A DNA stretch of 64,000 nt from Euleptes europaea (Eukaryota > Chordata > Lepidosauria > Squamata > Sphaerodactylidae), in the NCBI RefSeq assembly GCF_029931775.1, contig NC_079312.1:10857821-10921820 (forward strand), written 5' to 3'. Numbering within the stretch: position 1 is the stretch's first letter; the number at the start of each line of letters is the position of its first letter. The notes beneath the pieces are model-generated. The model was given only the letters and a program-made list of their open reading frames with translations, searched no databases and had not been told where the DNA came from. Of this stretch, positions 25,460-35,000 are shown piece by piece. A program made the translations under genes and the position numbers.

Positions 25460-25560
25460 CCCTCCTGTACAAAGCTTCAGACCGGTTGCCAGTTCAGAGA
25501 TCTTCTTCAGGATGATGCTCATTGGGATCCTACACCAGAGAAAGCAAGAGGAGGCACAGA
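25460..25560 (-). repeat. Intron block Z, copy in unit B
   Basis: ACCGGTTGCCAGTTCAGAGATCTTCTTCAGGATGATGCTCATTGGGATCC matches unit A at 19528-19580 and, inverted, unit D near 28565-28605. Confidence 0.7.
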
Positions 25561-25804
25561 AAATACAAATACCAGCATCCTGTGGCCGTGACACACCAGT
25601 GCATCAAGCCACGGGGGCCACTAAAAGGCCACAAACCCCGGTGGATCAGATCAGGGATCCGTTTGGCCTTTAAGAACAAAGGCAGCCCTGGCTGGTTGCA
25701 GAGAAAACTTCCTCCCTTCCGCCCCCCTCTTCCCCTCCGCTTCACACGTGTCTTCTCTCCCCCTCTCCTTGCCCAAGATCTGCTGCATGAAACCCTCAAC
25801 TCGC

Positions 25805-25885
25805 CTCCCCTGCAGACGTGCAAAAGCCAGGTCCTCCCTCCAGCCGGGGGGGACCAGAAAGAGGAGAGGCCCTAAGAGACTCCAT
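25805..25885 (-). CDS. Unit B: first coding exon
   Basis: The ATG at 25885-25883 opens 27 codons (MESLRASPLSGPPRLEGGPG, then FCTSAGE), ending in phase 0 so that E joins RSPVSFED of the KRAB exon. The donor is GCGAGT rather than GTGAGT, a GC-AG type intron. The context CAAGATGG is a good start. It is the same length and frame as exon 1 of unit C. The short, Gly/Pro-rich N-terminus has no recognised domain. Confidence 0.75.
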
Positions 25886-25945
25886 CTTGCCCAAATTTCC
25901 TTCTCCCCCCCCTCCCTGGAAAGGCAGGATGACCTCAATGGTGCT

Positions 25946-25970
25946 CGCAAGGCCTTGTGGGAAATGTAGT
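25946..25970 (-). promoter_or_regulatory. Unit B: ZNF143/THAP11-like promoter element
   Basis: On minus: ACTACATTTCCCACAAGG, then CCTTGCG, about 60 bp upstream of the exon 1 ATG. One difference from the unit A copy (AGAAGG to ACAAGG). Confidence 0.6.
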
Positions 25971-26112
25971 TCCCTGCAACAACCAGACCCAGAGGGAGGA
26001 ACAGAAGTCTTTGGAAAGAGGGGGTTTCTTGGCTCTCCTGGGGCTGTGAGGGGGGGAGGGGGGGGCAGCTTCCTCTGACCGGCTGGAGAGATGCTGGAAA
26101 AGAGACAGTAGG

Positions 26113-26381
26113 CAATATTTGTATCCACCTTCCCGCCCAAACAGGGTCCCCAAGGTGGTGAACATCAAATACAAGGTGGACTCTATGGCGTTGTAACCCC
26201 CTGTGTCGTCCCCAGTCTCTACTCCAAAATCCCCAGGAATTTCCCCACCCAGAGCTGGCCACCCTACCCATTCATATGCCCATGCCTGGAAAAGGGTGGC
26301 TCCCAGCAGGAGAGCAAAGGGCTGCACCAAACCCTACAGATTTGAGCAGGAAAAGGTTTTATTCCCTATGGCCTGCTGTCT
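26113..26381. promoter_or_regulatory. Spacer of the inverted repeat between units B and C
   Basis: About 270 bp between two divergent first exons, so a bidirectional promoter is plausible. 26180-26275 resembles part of the repeat ending in TGGCAACCCT (GTGGACTCTATGGCGTTG, AGAGCTGGCCACCCTAC). No TATA box seen. Confidence 0.45.
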
Positions 26382-26521
26382 CTTTTCCAGCATCTCTCCA
26401 GCCGGTCTCTCCTCGTGCAGTGGGGCCGCCAGAGGAAGCTGCCCCCCACCCCCAGAGAGCCAAGAAACCCCCTCTTTCCAAAGACTCCTCTTCCTCCCTC
26501 TGGGTCTGGTTGTTGCAGGGA

Positions 26522-26546
26522 ATTACATTTTCCACAAGGCCTGGCG
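26522..26546 (+). promoter_or_regulatory. Unit C: eroded ZNF143/THAP11-like element
   Basis: ATTACATTTTCCACAAGG, then CCTGGCG. Three or more bases differ from the unit A copy, including the C of ACTACA and one C of TCCC. Confidence 0.45.
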
Positions 26547-26614
26547 AGCACCATTGAGGTCACCCTGCCTTTTCAGGAATGTGGGGGGCTGGAGGCGAAG
26601 GCAATTTGGGCAAG

Positions 26615-26695
26615 ATGGAGCCCCTTACGGCCTCTCCTCTTTCTGGTCCCCCCTGGCTGGAGGGAGGATCCGGCTTTTGCACGTCTGCAGGGGAG
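26615..26695 (+). CDS. Unit C: first coding exon
   Basis: The ATG at 26615 (CAAGATGG) opens 27 codons (MEPLTASPLSGPPWLEGGSG, then FCTSAGE) and ends in phase 0 at a GTGAGT donor (26696). It joins in frame to RSAVSFEDV of the KRAB exon 0.6 kb downstream. Mirror paralogue of unit B exon 1, with a normal GT donor. Confidence 0.75.
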
Positions 26696-26795
26696 GTGAG
26701 TCGAGGGTTTCATAAAGGAAGATCTTGGGCAAGAACAGGGAAGGGGGAGAGAAGACAGGTGTGAAGCGGAGGGGAAAGGGGAAGAGGAGCTGGAG

Positions 26796-26960
26796 GGAGC
26801 ACCGAGAGAGGCTTCCCGGGTAGCATTTGGGCATGGGGGGGCGGGAGGGGCTCCTTGTGTTTTCAACCCGTCTGAATGTGTAATTTGCTTTGTCCAAGAC
26901 AAGCCCACTGGTGTGCAGTTTTCTGAATTTGTATTTTTTTTTTTTTTGGAGCCTTCTACT
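26796..26960. other. First intron of unit C
   Basis: CAAGCCCACTGGTGTGCAGTTTTCTGAATTTGTATTT matches unit D at 29345-29383. A T-run is at 26934-26948. Confidence 0.45.
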
Positions 26961-26964
26961 AAAT

Positions 26965-27195
26965 CATACTGCCCTGACCTGGATGGCCCAGGCGAGCCTG
27001 ATCCTCGTCAGATCTCAGAAGCTAAGCAGGATCAGCCCTGGTTAGTATTTGGATGGGAGACCACCAAGGAACACCAGGGTTGCTATGCAGAGGAAGGCGC
27101 TGGCAAACCACCTCTGTTAGTCTCTTGCCATGAAAACCCCCCAAAAGGGGTCGCCATAAGTCGGCTGCGACTTGACAACACTTTACACACACACA
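26965..27195 (+). mobile_element. 5S-rRNA-derived SINE with BovB-type tail
   Basis: The head GCCCAGGCGAGCCTGATCCTCGTCAGATCTCAGAAGCTAAGCAGG...TTGGATGGGAGACCACC is 5S-like. The tail is GGGGTCGCCATAAGTCGGCTGCGACTTGACAACACTTTACAC, followed by a short ACAC repeat. The tail resembles the BovB 3' end, its likely mobilising partner. Other copies are at 42880, 43400, 50233, 54045, 56092 and 58485. Confidence 0.85.
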
Positions 27196-27271
27196 CTAAA
27201 TCATACGTACTTGTCAGATGTTGAAAAACGAGCACAGTTTTCATCACCCGGGCAATGTTTTCCTGTTTCAG

Positions 27272-27401
27272 AGATCTGCAGTGTCCTTTGAGGATGTAGC
27301 CGTGTTCTTCACAGAGGAGGAATGGGCTCTGATGGATGCTGGCCAAAGAAAACTCTGCTGGGAAGTTATGGAGGAAAATTGCGAGACGGTGGCCTCTCTG
27401 G
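27272..27401 (+). CDS. Unit C: KRAB A-box exon
   Basis: A 130-nt exon after TCCTGTTTCAG with donor GTAAGG. It reads [18 protein letters not shown], then [20 protein letters not shown]. This is the only one of the four units that keeps the canonical DV dipeptide of TRIM28-binding KRABs. LLD is LMD and ENY is ENC. Phase 0 in, phase 1 out. No finger exon follows: about 100 bp downstream block Y begins and the promoter of unit D starts near 27655. It could splice on to a finger exon further right, but the only one in reach (unit D) is broken. Confidence 0.85.
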
Positions 27402-27507
27402 GTAAGGATCTTTCCCTTTTTGTTATGAACACGGAAGAGGAGGGAGGGGGTGGCAGCTCCCTTTGGCCCTCTTGAGCTTGACGGCTCTGCAAGTTGCATC
27501 ATCATCC

Positions 27508-27655
27508 TGAAGCAAGAGGCCAGTTTTGAGACATCTGGCTTTCTTTTCTAGTAAGTTATGCCTTCCACCATCAACCCTAGCTTCCAATGCCAAAAGCACT
27601 TGGCTGGCGTTGGGGCCTGGGGATTTTGTGGTCCAGGATTTTCCAATTCCTTCCA
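27508..27655 (+). repeat. Intron block Y, copy in unit C
   Basis: TGCCTTCCACCATCAACCCTAGCTTCCAATGCCAAAAGCAC...GGTCCAGGATTTTCC is the inverted homologue of 12585-12735. It stops at the same point as the unit B copy and is followed by unit D promoter sequence. Confidence 0.7.
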
Positions 27656-27659
27656 TAGT

Positions 27660-27950
27660 TTTTTTTGGGGGGGCAGCTCATTATTACTCTATCCCCTGTT
27701 CACATTCTTTCCTTTTCATTCTTCTGTATAAGCCCTCCCCTCAGCAACAAGATGTTCTTAGGGTAGGAAGTGTACAGGCTTTGAGTCGCTGCTGTGAGCT
27801 TTGTATTGAGCCCAAAGTGGACAGAAATCACTGAAGTAGGAGATTTATTTATTTCTCGATATATGAAGATACCCCATACAGCGACAAAACTTCTCTTCTA
27901 TGTTCCCAACTACTTCACGTTTTTTATATTCTGTTTTGGTCTTGTTGCAG
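27660..27950 (+). promoter_or_regulatory. Unit D: upstream promoter region
   Basis: Inverted homologue of 20130-20460 in unit A. Shared landmarks are GGGGGGGCAGCTCATTATTACTCT, GTAGGAAGTGTACAGG and TTTGTATTGAGCCCAAAGTGGACAGAAATCACTGAAG. Confidence 0.6.
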
Positions 27951-27953
27951 GTA

Positions 27954-27978
27954 ACGACATTTCCCGGAAGGTCTTGCG
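27954..27978 (+). promoter_or_regulatory. Unit D: eroded ZNF143/THAP11-like element
   Basis: ACGACATTTCCCGGAAGG, then TCTTGCG. The T of ACTACA is changed to G and further positions differ from unit A. Confidence 0.45.
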
Positions 27979-27997
27979 AGCACCAGAGAAGTCATCC

Positions 27998-28141
27998 CTG
28001 CCTTTCCTAGGTGTCCATGGGGTTGGTTTTCCAGGAGCTGGAGAAGGAAAGGTATGGAATGAGCAGCTCCACAGGGCCTCTCTTCTTTCTCATTTCCTCC
28101 AGCTGGAGAGAGAATTTGGCTGTTGCACTTCTGTAGGAACG
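27998..28141 (+). pseudogene. Unit D: decayed first exon
   Basis: Same 144-nt length and frame as exon 1 of unit A (LPFLGVHGVGFPGAGEG...CCTSVGT) with an intact GTGAGT donor at 28142. The codon at the position of A's ATG is CTG, so the start codon used by A is missing. The ATG homologous to the B/C start is out of frame and stops after two codons. Confidence 0.6.
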
Positions 28142-28249
28142 GTGAGTCTAGGATTTTATAAACACGTGAATAGAGGAGGAGAGAGGGAGTCTGTGTGAAT
28201 GGGAGTGAAAGAGGAGGACTGAGAGAGCAGCTTCCTGTGCAGGATCTGT

Positions 28250-28251
<2 letters not shown>

Positions 28252-28292
<41 letters not shown>
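28252..28292 (+). repeat. (GT)n microsatellite
   Basis: About 17 GT units followed by GGGTGGGTGGGG. Confidence 0.9.
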
Positions 28293-28293
<1 letters not shown>

Positions 28294-28439
28294 GGGGGTC
28301 CTTGCCTCCAGCTCTCTGGAATGTATTTCATGTAACCAGCCTGGGTTTATTTTACTGGTAATAGCTGGATGGACCCCTGGTCTGATCCAGCTAGGTTCAT
28401 TGTATGTTCTTTCTGTCCCTCGTAGATCACTACACTTGC

Positions 28440-28625
28440 AATTTTGCTTTTTGCACACTCCACAGGATAACCCCCAAACAGGCATTTGACCGTATTTTAC
28501 TCGTATAATGGGAAGTATTTTAAGTACCAATTGCTGCTTCTTCTGGGATGTGGTTCCCATGAGCATCATCTTCAAGACCTCTGATTGGCAACTGGTCCAA
28601 AGGCTTGTTTTGTAACGGAGGGGAT
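28440..28625 (+). repeat. Intron block Z, copy in unit D
   Basis: TTTGCTTTTTGCACACTCCACAGG...TGGTTCCCATGAGCATCATCTTCAAGACC is the inverted homologue of 19540-19700 in unit A. Confidence 0.75.
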
Positions 28626-28699
28626 CTAATTCACCCTCCCTTTCTGTGAAGCCCTCCACCATCCTGGCTTGTCGCAAGTGAACCTTTGCTTCCATTTCT

Positions 28700-29330
28700 G
28701 AGAGTACAGGGATGTTCCACTTCTAATCTGGCCAAGGATATTGTGATTTCCATCATTTCTGGCATTACAACTCCCCAAATCATCCTCAAGCGCATGCCAA
28801 TTTTGTGGCTCCTCGCTTTCATTTTATTATTATAGATTAGAATGTTCCCCCGCACACTTACTAATTTGTCTTTGCCAAAGACCCTTGCTTTTATCTGAAA
28901 TCCAAAAACTGTGGAGATGATGCCCCAGCTTATTTGCAATTGAAGGGTGTGTCGTACAAGCTGCAGCCATTCCACAATCCAGAAATATCCAGAAAGGTCT
29001 CTGAGGCAGCAGATTCTTGCTGGATTCTTTGTGCCTTGCATCTCTCACCTGCCAACCCTCAAGAAACACACAGCCTAGGCTGAATAGGCCTTGGGTTTGT
29101 TAGGAAGAAATAGAACAAAAGACAAGAAAGCTCTAATTAGGCCAGTTTCTGTTTAGAGAGCTGGAGGCAAGCTTTAGAGTAACACAGAATGCCTCTGCAG
29201 ACAAAAATGTTCAAAGCAGAACCTTTCTTTGGAGACATAATTTCTGTGTATTTGTGGGGTTAAAATTGCAAGATAGTATAGTAGACAGTAGTAGATTGTC
29301 AATTAGTGTATCTTTTTTAAACATTTGATT
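28700..29330. other. First intron of unit D, unassigned part
   Basis: No exon or recognised repeat. Moderately A/T-rich, with only short open frames. Confidence 0.4.
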
Positions 29331-29568
29331 GGACTCGACCAAGAGAAGCCCAGTTTTTTGCAATTTTCTGAATTTGTATTTGTAGGAGACTTTCAATGTA
29401 TTTTCAATATATTTGAAGAGTCGGAAGCTGAAAAAATTGAATGCCATTTTCCTTTCTATTGTTTTGATTTATTGCATTCAACTGCGGATCCAATGAGATC
29501 TTTTCACCTTTCTTGAATGCTAGGGGACAGGAATCGATGATGAACAGAGACATATTTTCCTCTTTCAG

Positions 29569-29697
29569 AGATCCCAGTGTCCTTTGAGGAGGTAGCTGTG
29601 TTCTACACAGGGGAGGAATGGACTCTCCTGGATTCAGGCCAAAGAAAACTCTTCTGGGAAGTAATGAAGGAAAATTACGAGATGGTGGCTTCTCTGG
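29569..29697 (+). pseudogene. Unit D: KRAB A-box exon with a one-base deletion
   Basis: Encodes PVSFEEVAVFYTGEEW and [20 protein letters not shown], clearly a KRAB A-box, with acceptor CTCTTTCAG and donor GTAAGG. The exon is 129 nt, not 130. Its first bases read AGATCCCAG where unit B has AGATCCCCAG, so one C is lost. That shifts exon 1 out of frame with the KRAB sequence. Together with the lost ATG and the broken finger exon, unit D looks like a pseudogene, although its KRAB frame is still open internally. Confidence 0.8.
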
Positions 29698-29699
29698 GT

Positions 29700-29925
29700 A
29701 AGGATCTTTCCCCTTTTATTATGAGCACAGAAGAGAAGGGTGGCACCTTCCTTTGGCCCTCTTGAATTTCAAAACACACTTTAACTCACGACAGAGTTAA
29801 GAAAGGAGCTCCTACAGATAGGAATATTAGAACACCTCAAAACAAAAGAGTAAATTATTTCCATGCGGTAAAGAGAAATGTGTTGATGAAAAGGGCTCTG
29901 ATAAGGAGAGAGGGACAATATCTAG
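29700..29925. other. Intron of unit D
   Basis: The first 70 bases are homologous to the introns after the KRAB exons of A, B and C. No further feature. Confidence 0.5.
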
Positions 29926-29929
29926 TTAG

Positions 29930-30420
29930 TATAGAATCAAACAGTTGGTAGGGGCCATTCAGGCCATCTTGTCCAACTCCCTGCTCAATGCAGGATCAAC
30001 CTAAAGCATTCCTGAAACATTTTTCCAGACACTGCCTGAAAACTAACAAATATCTAGTAGTACCTCCAATCAGGAAACATTCTTAGTGTTAGTTGTAGGT
30101 TTCTAACATATATCTCTTTATGTGAAACTAACAAAATATATGTTTTGGAACTTTTCCTGGCGAGTTTACAACCTGTATTTTGTTAGTTTCACTTAAAGAG
30201 ATATATGTTAGAAATCTACAGCTAAAACTAAGGATATTTCCTGATAGGAAGTACTACTAGATATTTGTTTGCCTATTTGACATGTTTAATACCTTCATTC
30301 GCCTTTGGATGCCAGTGAGGGGGAACTCTCCACCTCCCTAGGGAGCTGATTCCACTGCTGAACTACTCTTATTGTAAAAAAAAAAAATCCTACTGTCCAG
30401 GCAGTTCTTTTTCATTTGTA
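29930..30420 (-). mobile_element. CR1 LINE fragment interrupted by a hairpin MITE
   Basis: ATAGAATCAAACAGTTGGTAGGGGCCATTCAGGCC starts the reverse CR1 end. It resumes after the MITE with CCAGTGAGGGGGAACTCTCCACC and GCTGATTCCACTGCTGAAC. Confidence 0.75.
30046..30268. mobile_element. Hairpin MITE of a second family
   Basis: The arms 30046-30140 and 30175-30268 are inverted copies (ACAAATATCTAGTAGTACC... with GTACTACTAGATATTTGT), closed by a loop of about 35 bp. A transcript would fold into a hairpin of about 90 bp. Confidence 0.75.
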
Positions 30421-31403
30421 ATTTCCATCCATTATTGCAAGTCTTTTGCCAATAGAAATAGCTCCCTGCCCTCCTTTAAGTGACAGACTTTCAAATACAT
30501 AAAGAGAGAAATTGTGTCCCCCCTCAACTTCCTCATCTCCAGTCTGAAGATTCACAAGTCCCTCAGCCTTTCTTTGTAGGGCTTGGCCTCCAGGCCCCTT
30601 ATCATCCTCATTGCTCTCCTCTGCCCCATTCTGTCCACATCGTTTTTTAAGTGAGGCCTCCTGAACTGCACACAGTACTCGAGATGCAGCCTTACCAATA
30701 AGAATATAAGAACGTAAGAGAAGCCCTGCTGGATCAGACCAAGGCGCATCAAGTCCAGCAGTCTGTTCACACAGTGGCCAACCAGTTGCCCACAAACAAG
30801 ACGACTGCAGCAGCACCATCCTGCCTTTGTTCCACAGCACTTAATATAATAGGCATGCTCCTCTGATACTAGAGAGAATAGGTATGCAGCATGACTAGTA
30901 TCCATTTTGACTAGTAGCCATGAATACCCCTCTCCTCCATGAACATGTCCACTCCCCTCTTAAAGCCTTGAAAGTTGGCAGCCATCACCACATCCTGGGG
31001 CAGTGAGTTCCACAATTTAACTATGCGTTGTGTGAGGAAATACTTCCTTTTATCTGTTTGGAATCTCTCACCCTCCAGCTTCAGCAGATGACCCTGCGTT
31101 CTAGTATTATTTGAGAGGGAGAAAAGCTTCTCCCTGTCTACTCTCACCATACCATGCATAATTTTATAGACCTCTATCATGTCTTCCCTTAACCGCCTTC
31201 TTTCTAAGCTAAACAGCTTTATGCTTTTAACCACCCCTTATAGGGCAGTTGCTCTTTTCTGCACCTTTTCAAGCTCTGCAATATCCTTTTTTAGGTGTGG
31301 TGACTAAAACTGTACACAGTATTCCAAGTGTGGTCTCCATAGATTTGTACAAGGGCAATATGATAGCAGCAGTTTTATTCTCTATTCCTTGTCTAATTAT
31401 AGT
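30421..31403 (-). mobile_element. CR1 LINE, two overlapping 3' copies
   Basis: 30421-30700 is a CR1 piece whose minus translation includes VRLHLEYCVQFRRPHLK and VDRMGQRRAMRMIRGLEAKP. 30700-31403 is a second copy starting at its 3' tail (GAATATAAGAACGTAAGAGAAGCC...) with LFSLERRRLREDMIEVYKIMHG in the C-terminal frame. Confidence 0.85.
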
Positions 31404-32510
31404 CATGGAATCATTGAGTTGGAAGGGACCACAGGGTCATCTAGTCCAACCCTCTGAAAAATGCAGGAAATTCACAACTACCTCTTCCCCCACCGTCCCC
31501 AGTAACTCTTACTCTATGCCCAGAAGATGGCAAAAAAAAAAAAAAAAACCCTCCAGGATCTCTGGCCAATCTGGCATGGCAGAAAATTGCTTGGTGACCC
31601 CAAAGTGGTGATCAGCACTACTCTGGGCATGCAAGAAGGGGCCACGAGAGCCAAACACTGATGCAGACCTTCCTGTCCTCCCTCTCATGATCTCCCTAAG
31701 TTTACAGAATCAGCATTGCTGACAGATGGTCTCTGCTTAAAAACCTCCAGGGAAGGAGAGCTTACTACCTCCCGAGGAAGCCTGTTCCACTGGGGAATGC
31801 TCTAACTGTCAGAAAGTTCTTCCTAATGTTTAGACGGAAACTCTTGATTTAATTTCAACCCATTGGTTCTGGTCCAATCTTCTGGGTCAACAGAAAATGA
31901 CTGTGCACCATGTACATGAAGATGGTTATCATATGACTGTGCACCATGTACTTGAAGATGGTTATCATATCACCTCTCAGTCATCTCTCCAAGCTAAACA
32001 TACTCAGCTCCTTCAAACTTTCCATATAGGACTTGGTCTCCAGACCCTTCATCATCTTCGTTGCCCTCCTCTGGACACGTTCCAGCTTGTCCACAATCTT
32101 CTTAAATTGTGGTGCCCAAAACTTAACACAGTACTCTAGGTGAGGTCTAACCAGAGCAGAGTAAAGTGATACCATCACTTCACATGGACACTATACTTCT
32201 GTTGATATATCCCAAGGTGGCATTTGCCTATTTATCTACCACATCACACTGCTAACTCATGTTCATTGTATAATCTACTACGACCCCAGATCCTTTTCAC
32301 ACACACTACTGCCAAGACAAGTCTCCCCCATCCTATAATTATGCATTTGATTTTTTCTGTCTAAATGCAGAATTTTACATTTATCTTTAAGTGCATTTTA
32401 TTAGTTTTAGCCTAGTTCTCCAGTCTGCCAAGATCATCCTGTATCCTGTCTCTGTCTTCTACCATATTTATTATCCCTCCCAATTTAGTATCATCAGCAA
32501 ATTCAATAAG
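31404..32510 (-). mobile_element. CR1 LINE, reverse, third copy
   Basis: Starts TCATGGAATCATTGAGTTGGAAGGGACCACAGGG and includes the minus-strand translation [21 protein letters not shown] and [19 protein letters not shown] at 32030-32165. A 16-bp A-run is near 31532. A short phrase GACTGTGCACCATGTAC is repeated near 31900-31955. Confidence 0.85.
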
Positions 32511-32511
32511 C

Positions 32512-33900
32512 ATTCATAAGAACATAAGAAAAGACATGCTGGATCAGACTACGGTCCATCACGTCCAGCAGTCTGTTCACAGAGTGGCCAACCAGGTACC
32601 TCTAGGACGCCAACAAACAAGAACTGCAGCAGCATTGTCCTGCCTCTGTTCCACAGCACCTAATATTATTGTATCCTCTGATACTGTATAGAATAGGTAT
32701 GCATCATGACTAGTATCCATTTTGACTAGTAGCCATGAATACCCCTCTCCTCCATGAACATATCCACTACCCTCTTAAAGCCTTCTAAGTTTGCAGCCAT
32801 CACCACATGCTGGGGCAGGGAGTTCCACAATTTAACTATATGTTGTGTGAAGAAATATTTCCTTTGATCTGTTTGGAATCTCTTACCCTCCAGCTTCAGC
32901 AGATGACCCCGCGTTCTAGTGTTATGAGAGAGGGAGAAGCTTTTCTCCCTGTCTACTTTAACTGCCTTCTTTCCAAGCTAAACAGCCTTAAGTGTTTTAA
33001 CCGCTCCTCATAGGGCAGTTGCGCTAGCCCTCTGATTATTTTGGTTACTCTTTTCTGCACCTTCTCAACCTCTACAATATCCTTTTTAGGTGTGGTAACC
33101 AGAACTGTACACAGTATGCCAAGTGTGGTCTCACCATAGATTTGTTCAAGAGCAGTAAGATAGCAGCAGTTTTATTCTCTATTCCTCGTCTAATTATGGC
33201 CAGCATGGAATTTGCCTTTTTCACAGCAGCTGCACACTGGGTTGACATCTTCATTGAGCTATCCACTACCACTCCAAGCTCCCTTTCCTGGTCTGTCGCT
33301 GCCAGCATAGAACCCATCAGTGTATATGTGAAGTTGGGATTTTTTGCCCCAATATGCATCACTTTACACTTGTTCACATTGAATCTCATTTTCCATTTTA
33401 ATGCCCACTTCTCCAGTTTGGAGAGATCCTTTTGGAGCTCTTCACAGTCCAATTTTCTTTTAACCATCCTAAATAATTTGGTGTCATCTGCAAACTTGGC
33501 CATCTCACTATTCACCCCCAGGTTGATGAACAGGTTGAAAAGCTCTGGCCCCAAAACAGATCCTTGAGGGACCCCACTGTTCACATCCTGCCATTGTAAG
33601 AACTGACCATTGATTCCTACTCTTGTTAATTATTTTTCAGCCAGCTCTCAATCCATAAGAGGACTTGTGTACTTATCCCATGACTATGAAGTTTGCTTAG
33701 CAGTCTTTGGTGGGGGACTTTGTCAAAAGCCTTTTTTAAATCCAAATACACGGTGACCACAGGCTCATTCCTGTCCACATGCTTATTGACACTTTCAAAA
33801 CACTCTAAAAGTTTAGTGAGACAGGACCTACCTCTTCAAAAGCCATGTTGGGTTTTGCTCAGTAGGGCTTGCCCTTCTATTGTTGAATTGCATGTTGTTC
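32512..33900 (-). mobile_element. CR1 LINE, reverse, longest copy with reverse transcriptase
   Basis: From the 3' tail at 32512 (AAGAACATAAGAAAAGACATGCTGGATCAGAC) through the C-terminal region to the reverse transcriptase at 33072-33600, which reads VPQGSVLGPELFNLF and KFADDTKLFR. The catalytic FADD box is present. A residual upstream part extends to about 33900. Frame breaks are present. Confidence 0.85.
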
Positions 33901-34190
33901 ACATCTGCCCTTTTTTCCAGTGTGTTCAGACCTCATTGAATTCTGTCTCTATCTTCTAAAGCTTTTGCTACTCCTCCCAATTTAGTGTCATGTGACAATT
34001 TCTAAAAATATTGGAAAGTACCAGGCCCAAAACCAAGCCCTGTGGCATCCAGCTGGACACCTCCAGTCAGATGAAATGCCATTGACAACTACTCTTTGGG
34101 TGTGGTTCTTCAACCACTTCACTACCCACCTAATTATCCTAGAGTCCAGTCCACAGCCCTCCAGTTTACCCATCAGAATATCACCAAGTT
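33901..34190 (-). mobile_element. CR1 fragment shared with unit A
   Basis: The minus reading DILMGKLEGCGLDSRIIRWVVKW, then RVVVNGISSDW, followed by TGTCACATGACACTAAATTGGGAGGAG, matches 14395-14600 in unit A, down to the neighbouring block X. It is the same insertion at the mirror-image site. Confidence 0.8.
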
Positions 34191-34330
34191 GTCCTTCAGA
34201 TGACTGGCAAATGCCTGCAGCTTCCATTTTCTTATTTGGCCATTCACTTTTGATGGGGAGTGGCTCTCCCACAATCCTTTGTTTGAGTGACAGAGTAGTG
34301 ATCGGGAGTCACACGCAGGGCTTTTTCCTT
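34191..34330 (+). repeat. Intron block X, copy in unit D
   Basis: GAGTGGCTCTCCCACAATCCTTTGTTTGAGTGACAGAG is the inverted form of the block at 14130-14165 and 21345-21385. Confidence 0.75.
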
Positions 34331-34570
34331 CGGCTGCTGCCCCAGCTCTTGGAGGCTTTCGGGGGTGGCCGGTTCAACAAGACCCAGCAAAACCCTGCGC
34401 AAAGCCACGTCCGCCGGCACCACCGACCGGCGGGGCCACCCTCCCCACTGCTGGCACAAGTGAATGGTTCGCGATCGCCCCTTGACCTGATCCGTGGGTC
34501 GAGGGAGGTGACCAAGGGGGTGTTACTGGAGGGGAGGGCTCAGTAACTTTGGCTCAGTGACAGAGAAGAA
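34331..34570. other. GC-rich stretch of unknown nature
   Basis: High in CpG for this window (CCACGTCCGCCGGCACCACCGACCGGCGGGG). No counterpart was found in unit A. No coding signal. Confidence 0.3.
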
Positions 34571-34574
34571 GCTT

Positions 34575-34800
34575 TGATTTCCGGTGGCAGGGGCTGTGGC
34601 TCAGTAGTAGAGCCTCTGCTTGGCATGCAGAAGGTCCAAGGTTCAATCCCCGGCATCTCCAGTTAAAGGGACTAGGCAAGTAGGTGATGTGAATGACCTC
34701 TGCCTGAGACCCTGGAGAGCCGCTGCTGGTCTGAGTAGACAATACTGACTCTGATGGGCCAAAGGTCTGATCCAGTATAGGGCAGCTTCATGTGTTCAAT
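34575..34800 (+). mobile_element. tRNA-Ala-derived SINE
   Basis: GGGGCTGTGGCTCAGTAGTAGAGCCTCTGCTTGGCATGCAG...CAGTATAGGGCAGCTTCATGTGTTC. Same family as 15206. Confidence 0.85.
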
Positions 34801-34864
34801 TTTCCACCCCAGTGCTTGCAACCCTAGCTCTGCCTCCTGACAAAAGAACGGCAACCACACTCAA

Positions 34865-35000
34865 CCATAGGCCTGATGGAACATCTCGGTCTTACAAGCC
34901 CTGCTGTCTCCTCTGAAAGGGAGTTCCACCAGGCCGGGGCCAAGACCTAGAAAGCCCTGGCCCTGGTTGAGGACAGCCAGATATTTCTCGGCCATCTTAC
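34865..35000 (+). mobile_element. Fragment of an unclassified interspersed repeat
   Basis: TAGGCCTGATGGAACATCTCGGTCTTACAAGCCCTG and AAAGCCCTGGCCCTGGTTGAGG are shared with 38390-38540, and the first part with 58325-58390. Confidence 0.5.

Larger units (their letters stand above)
25715..26112 (-). repeat. Left arm of the head-to-head inverted repeat (unit B promoter and exon 1)
   Basis: The reverse complement of 26382-26795 over about 400 bp. It covers CCCCTCCGCTTCACACGTGTCTTC, exon 1, the ZNF143-like site, GGAAAGAGGGGGTTTCTTGGCTCTC, and GAGAGATGCTGGAAAAGAGACAG at the inner end. Small indels separate the arms. Confidence 0.85.
26382..26795 (+). repeat. Right arm of the head-to-head inverted repeat (unit C promoter and exon 1)
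   Basis: Begins CTGTCTCTTTTCCAGCATCTCTCCAGCCGG and ends ACAGGTGTGAAGCGGAGGGG, the complement of the left arm. Confidence 0.85.

Noticed and set aside
25651-26908. Several long overlapping frames on both strands around the inverted repeat
   Set aside because: They arise from GC-rich, stop-poor promoter sequence. Only the 27-codon exons ending at splice donors fit the KRAB exons.
28156-28695. 179-codon minus-strand gene
   Set aside because: It crosses a (GT)n microsatellite, which produces a His-Thr run, and shows no domain or splice context.
34331-34570. CpG island promoter
   Set aside because: Short, without a nearby first exon or conserved motif, and not present in the mirror unit A. Left as unassigned GC-rich sequence.
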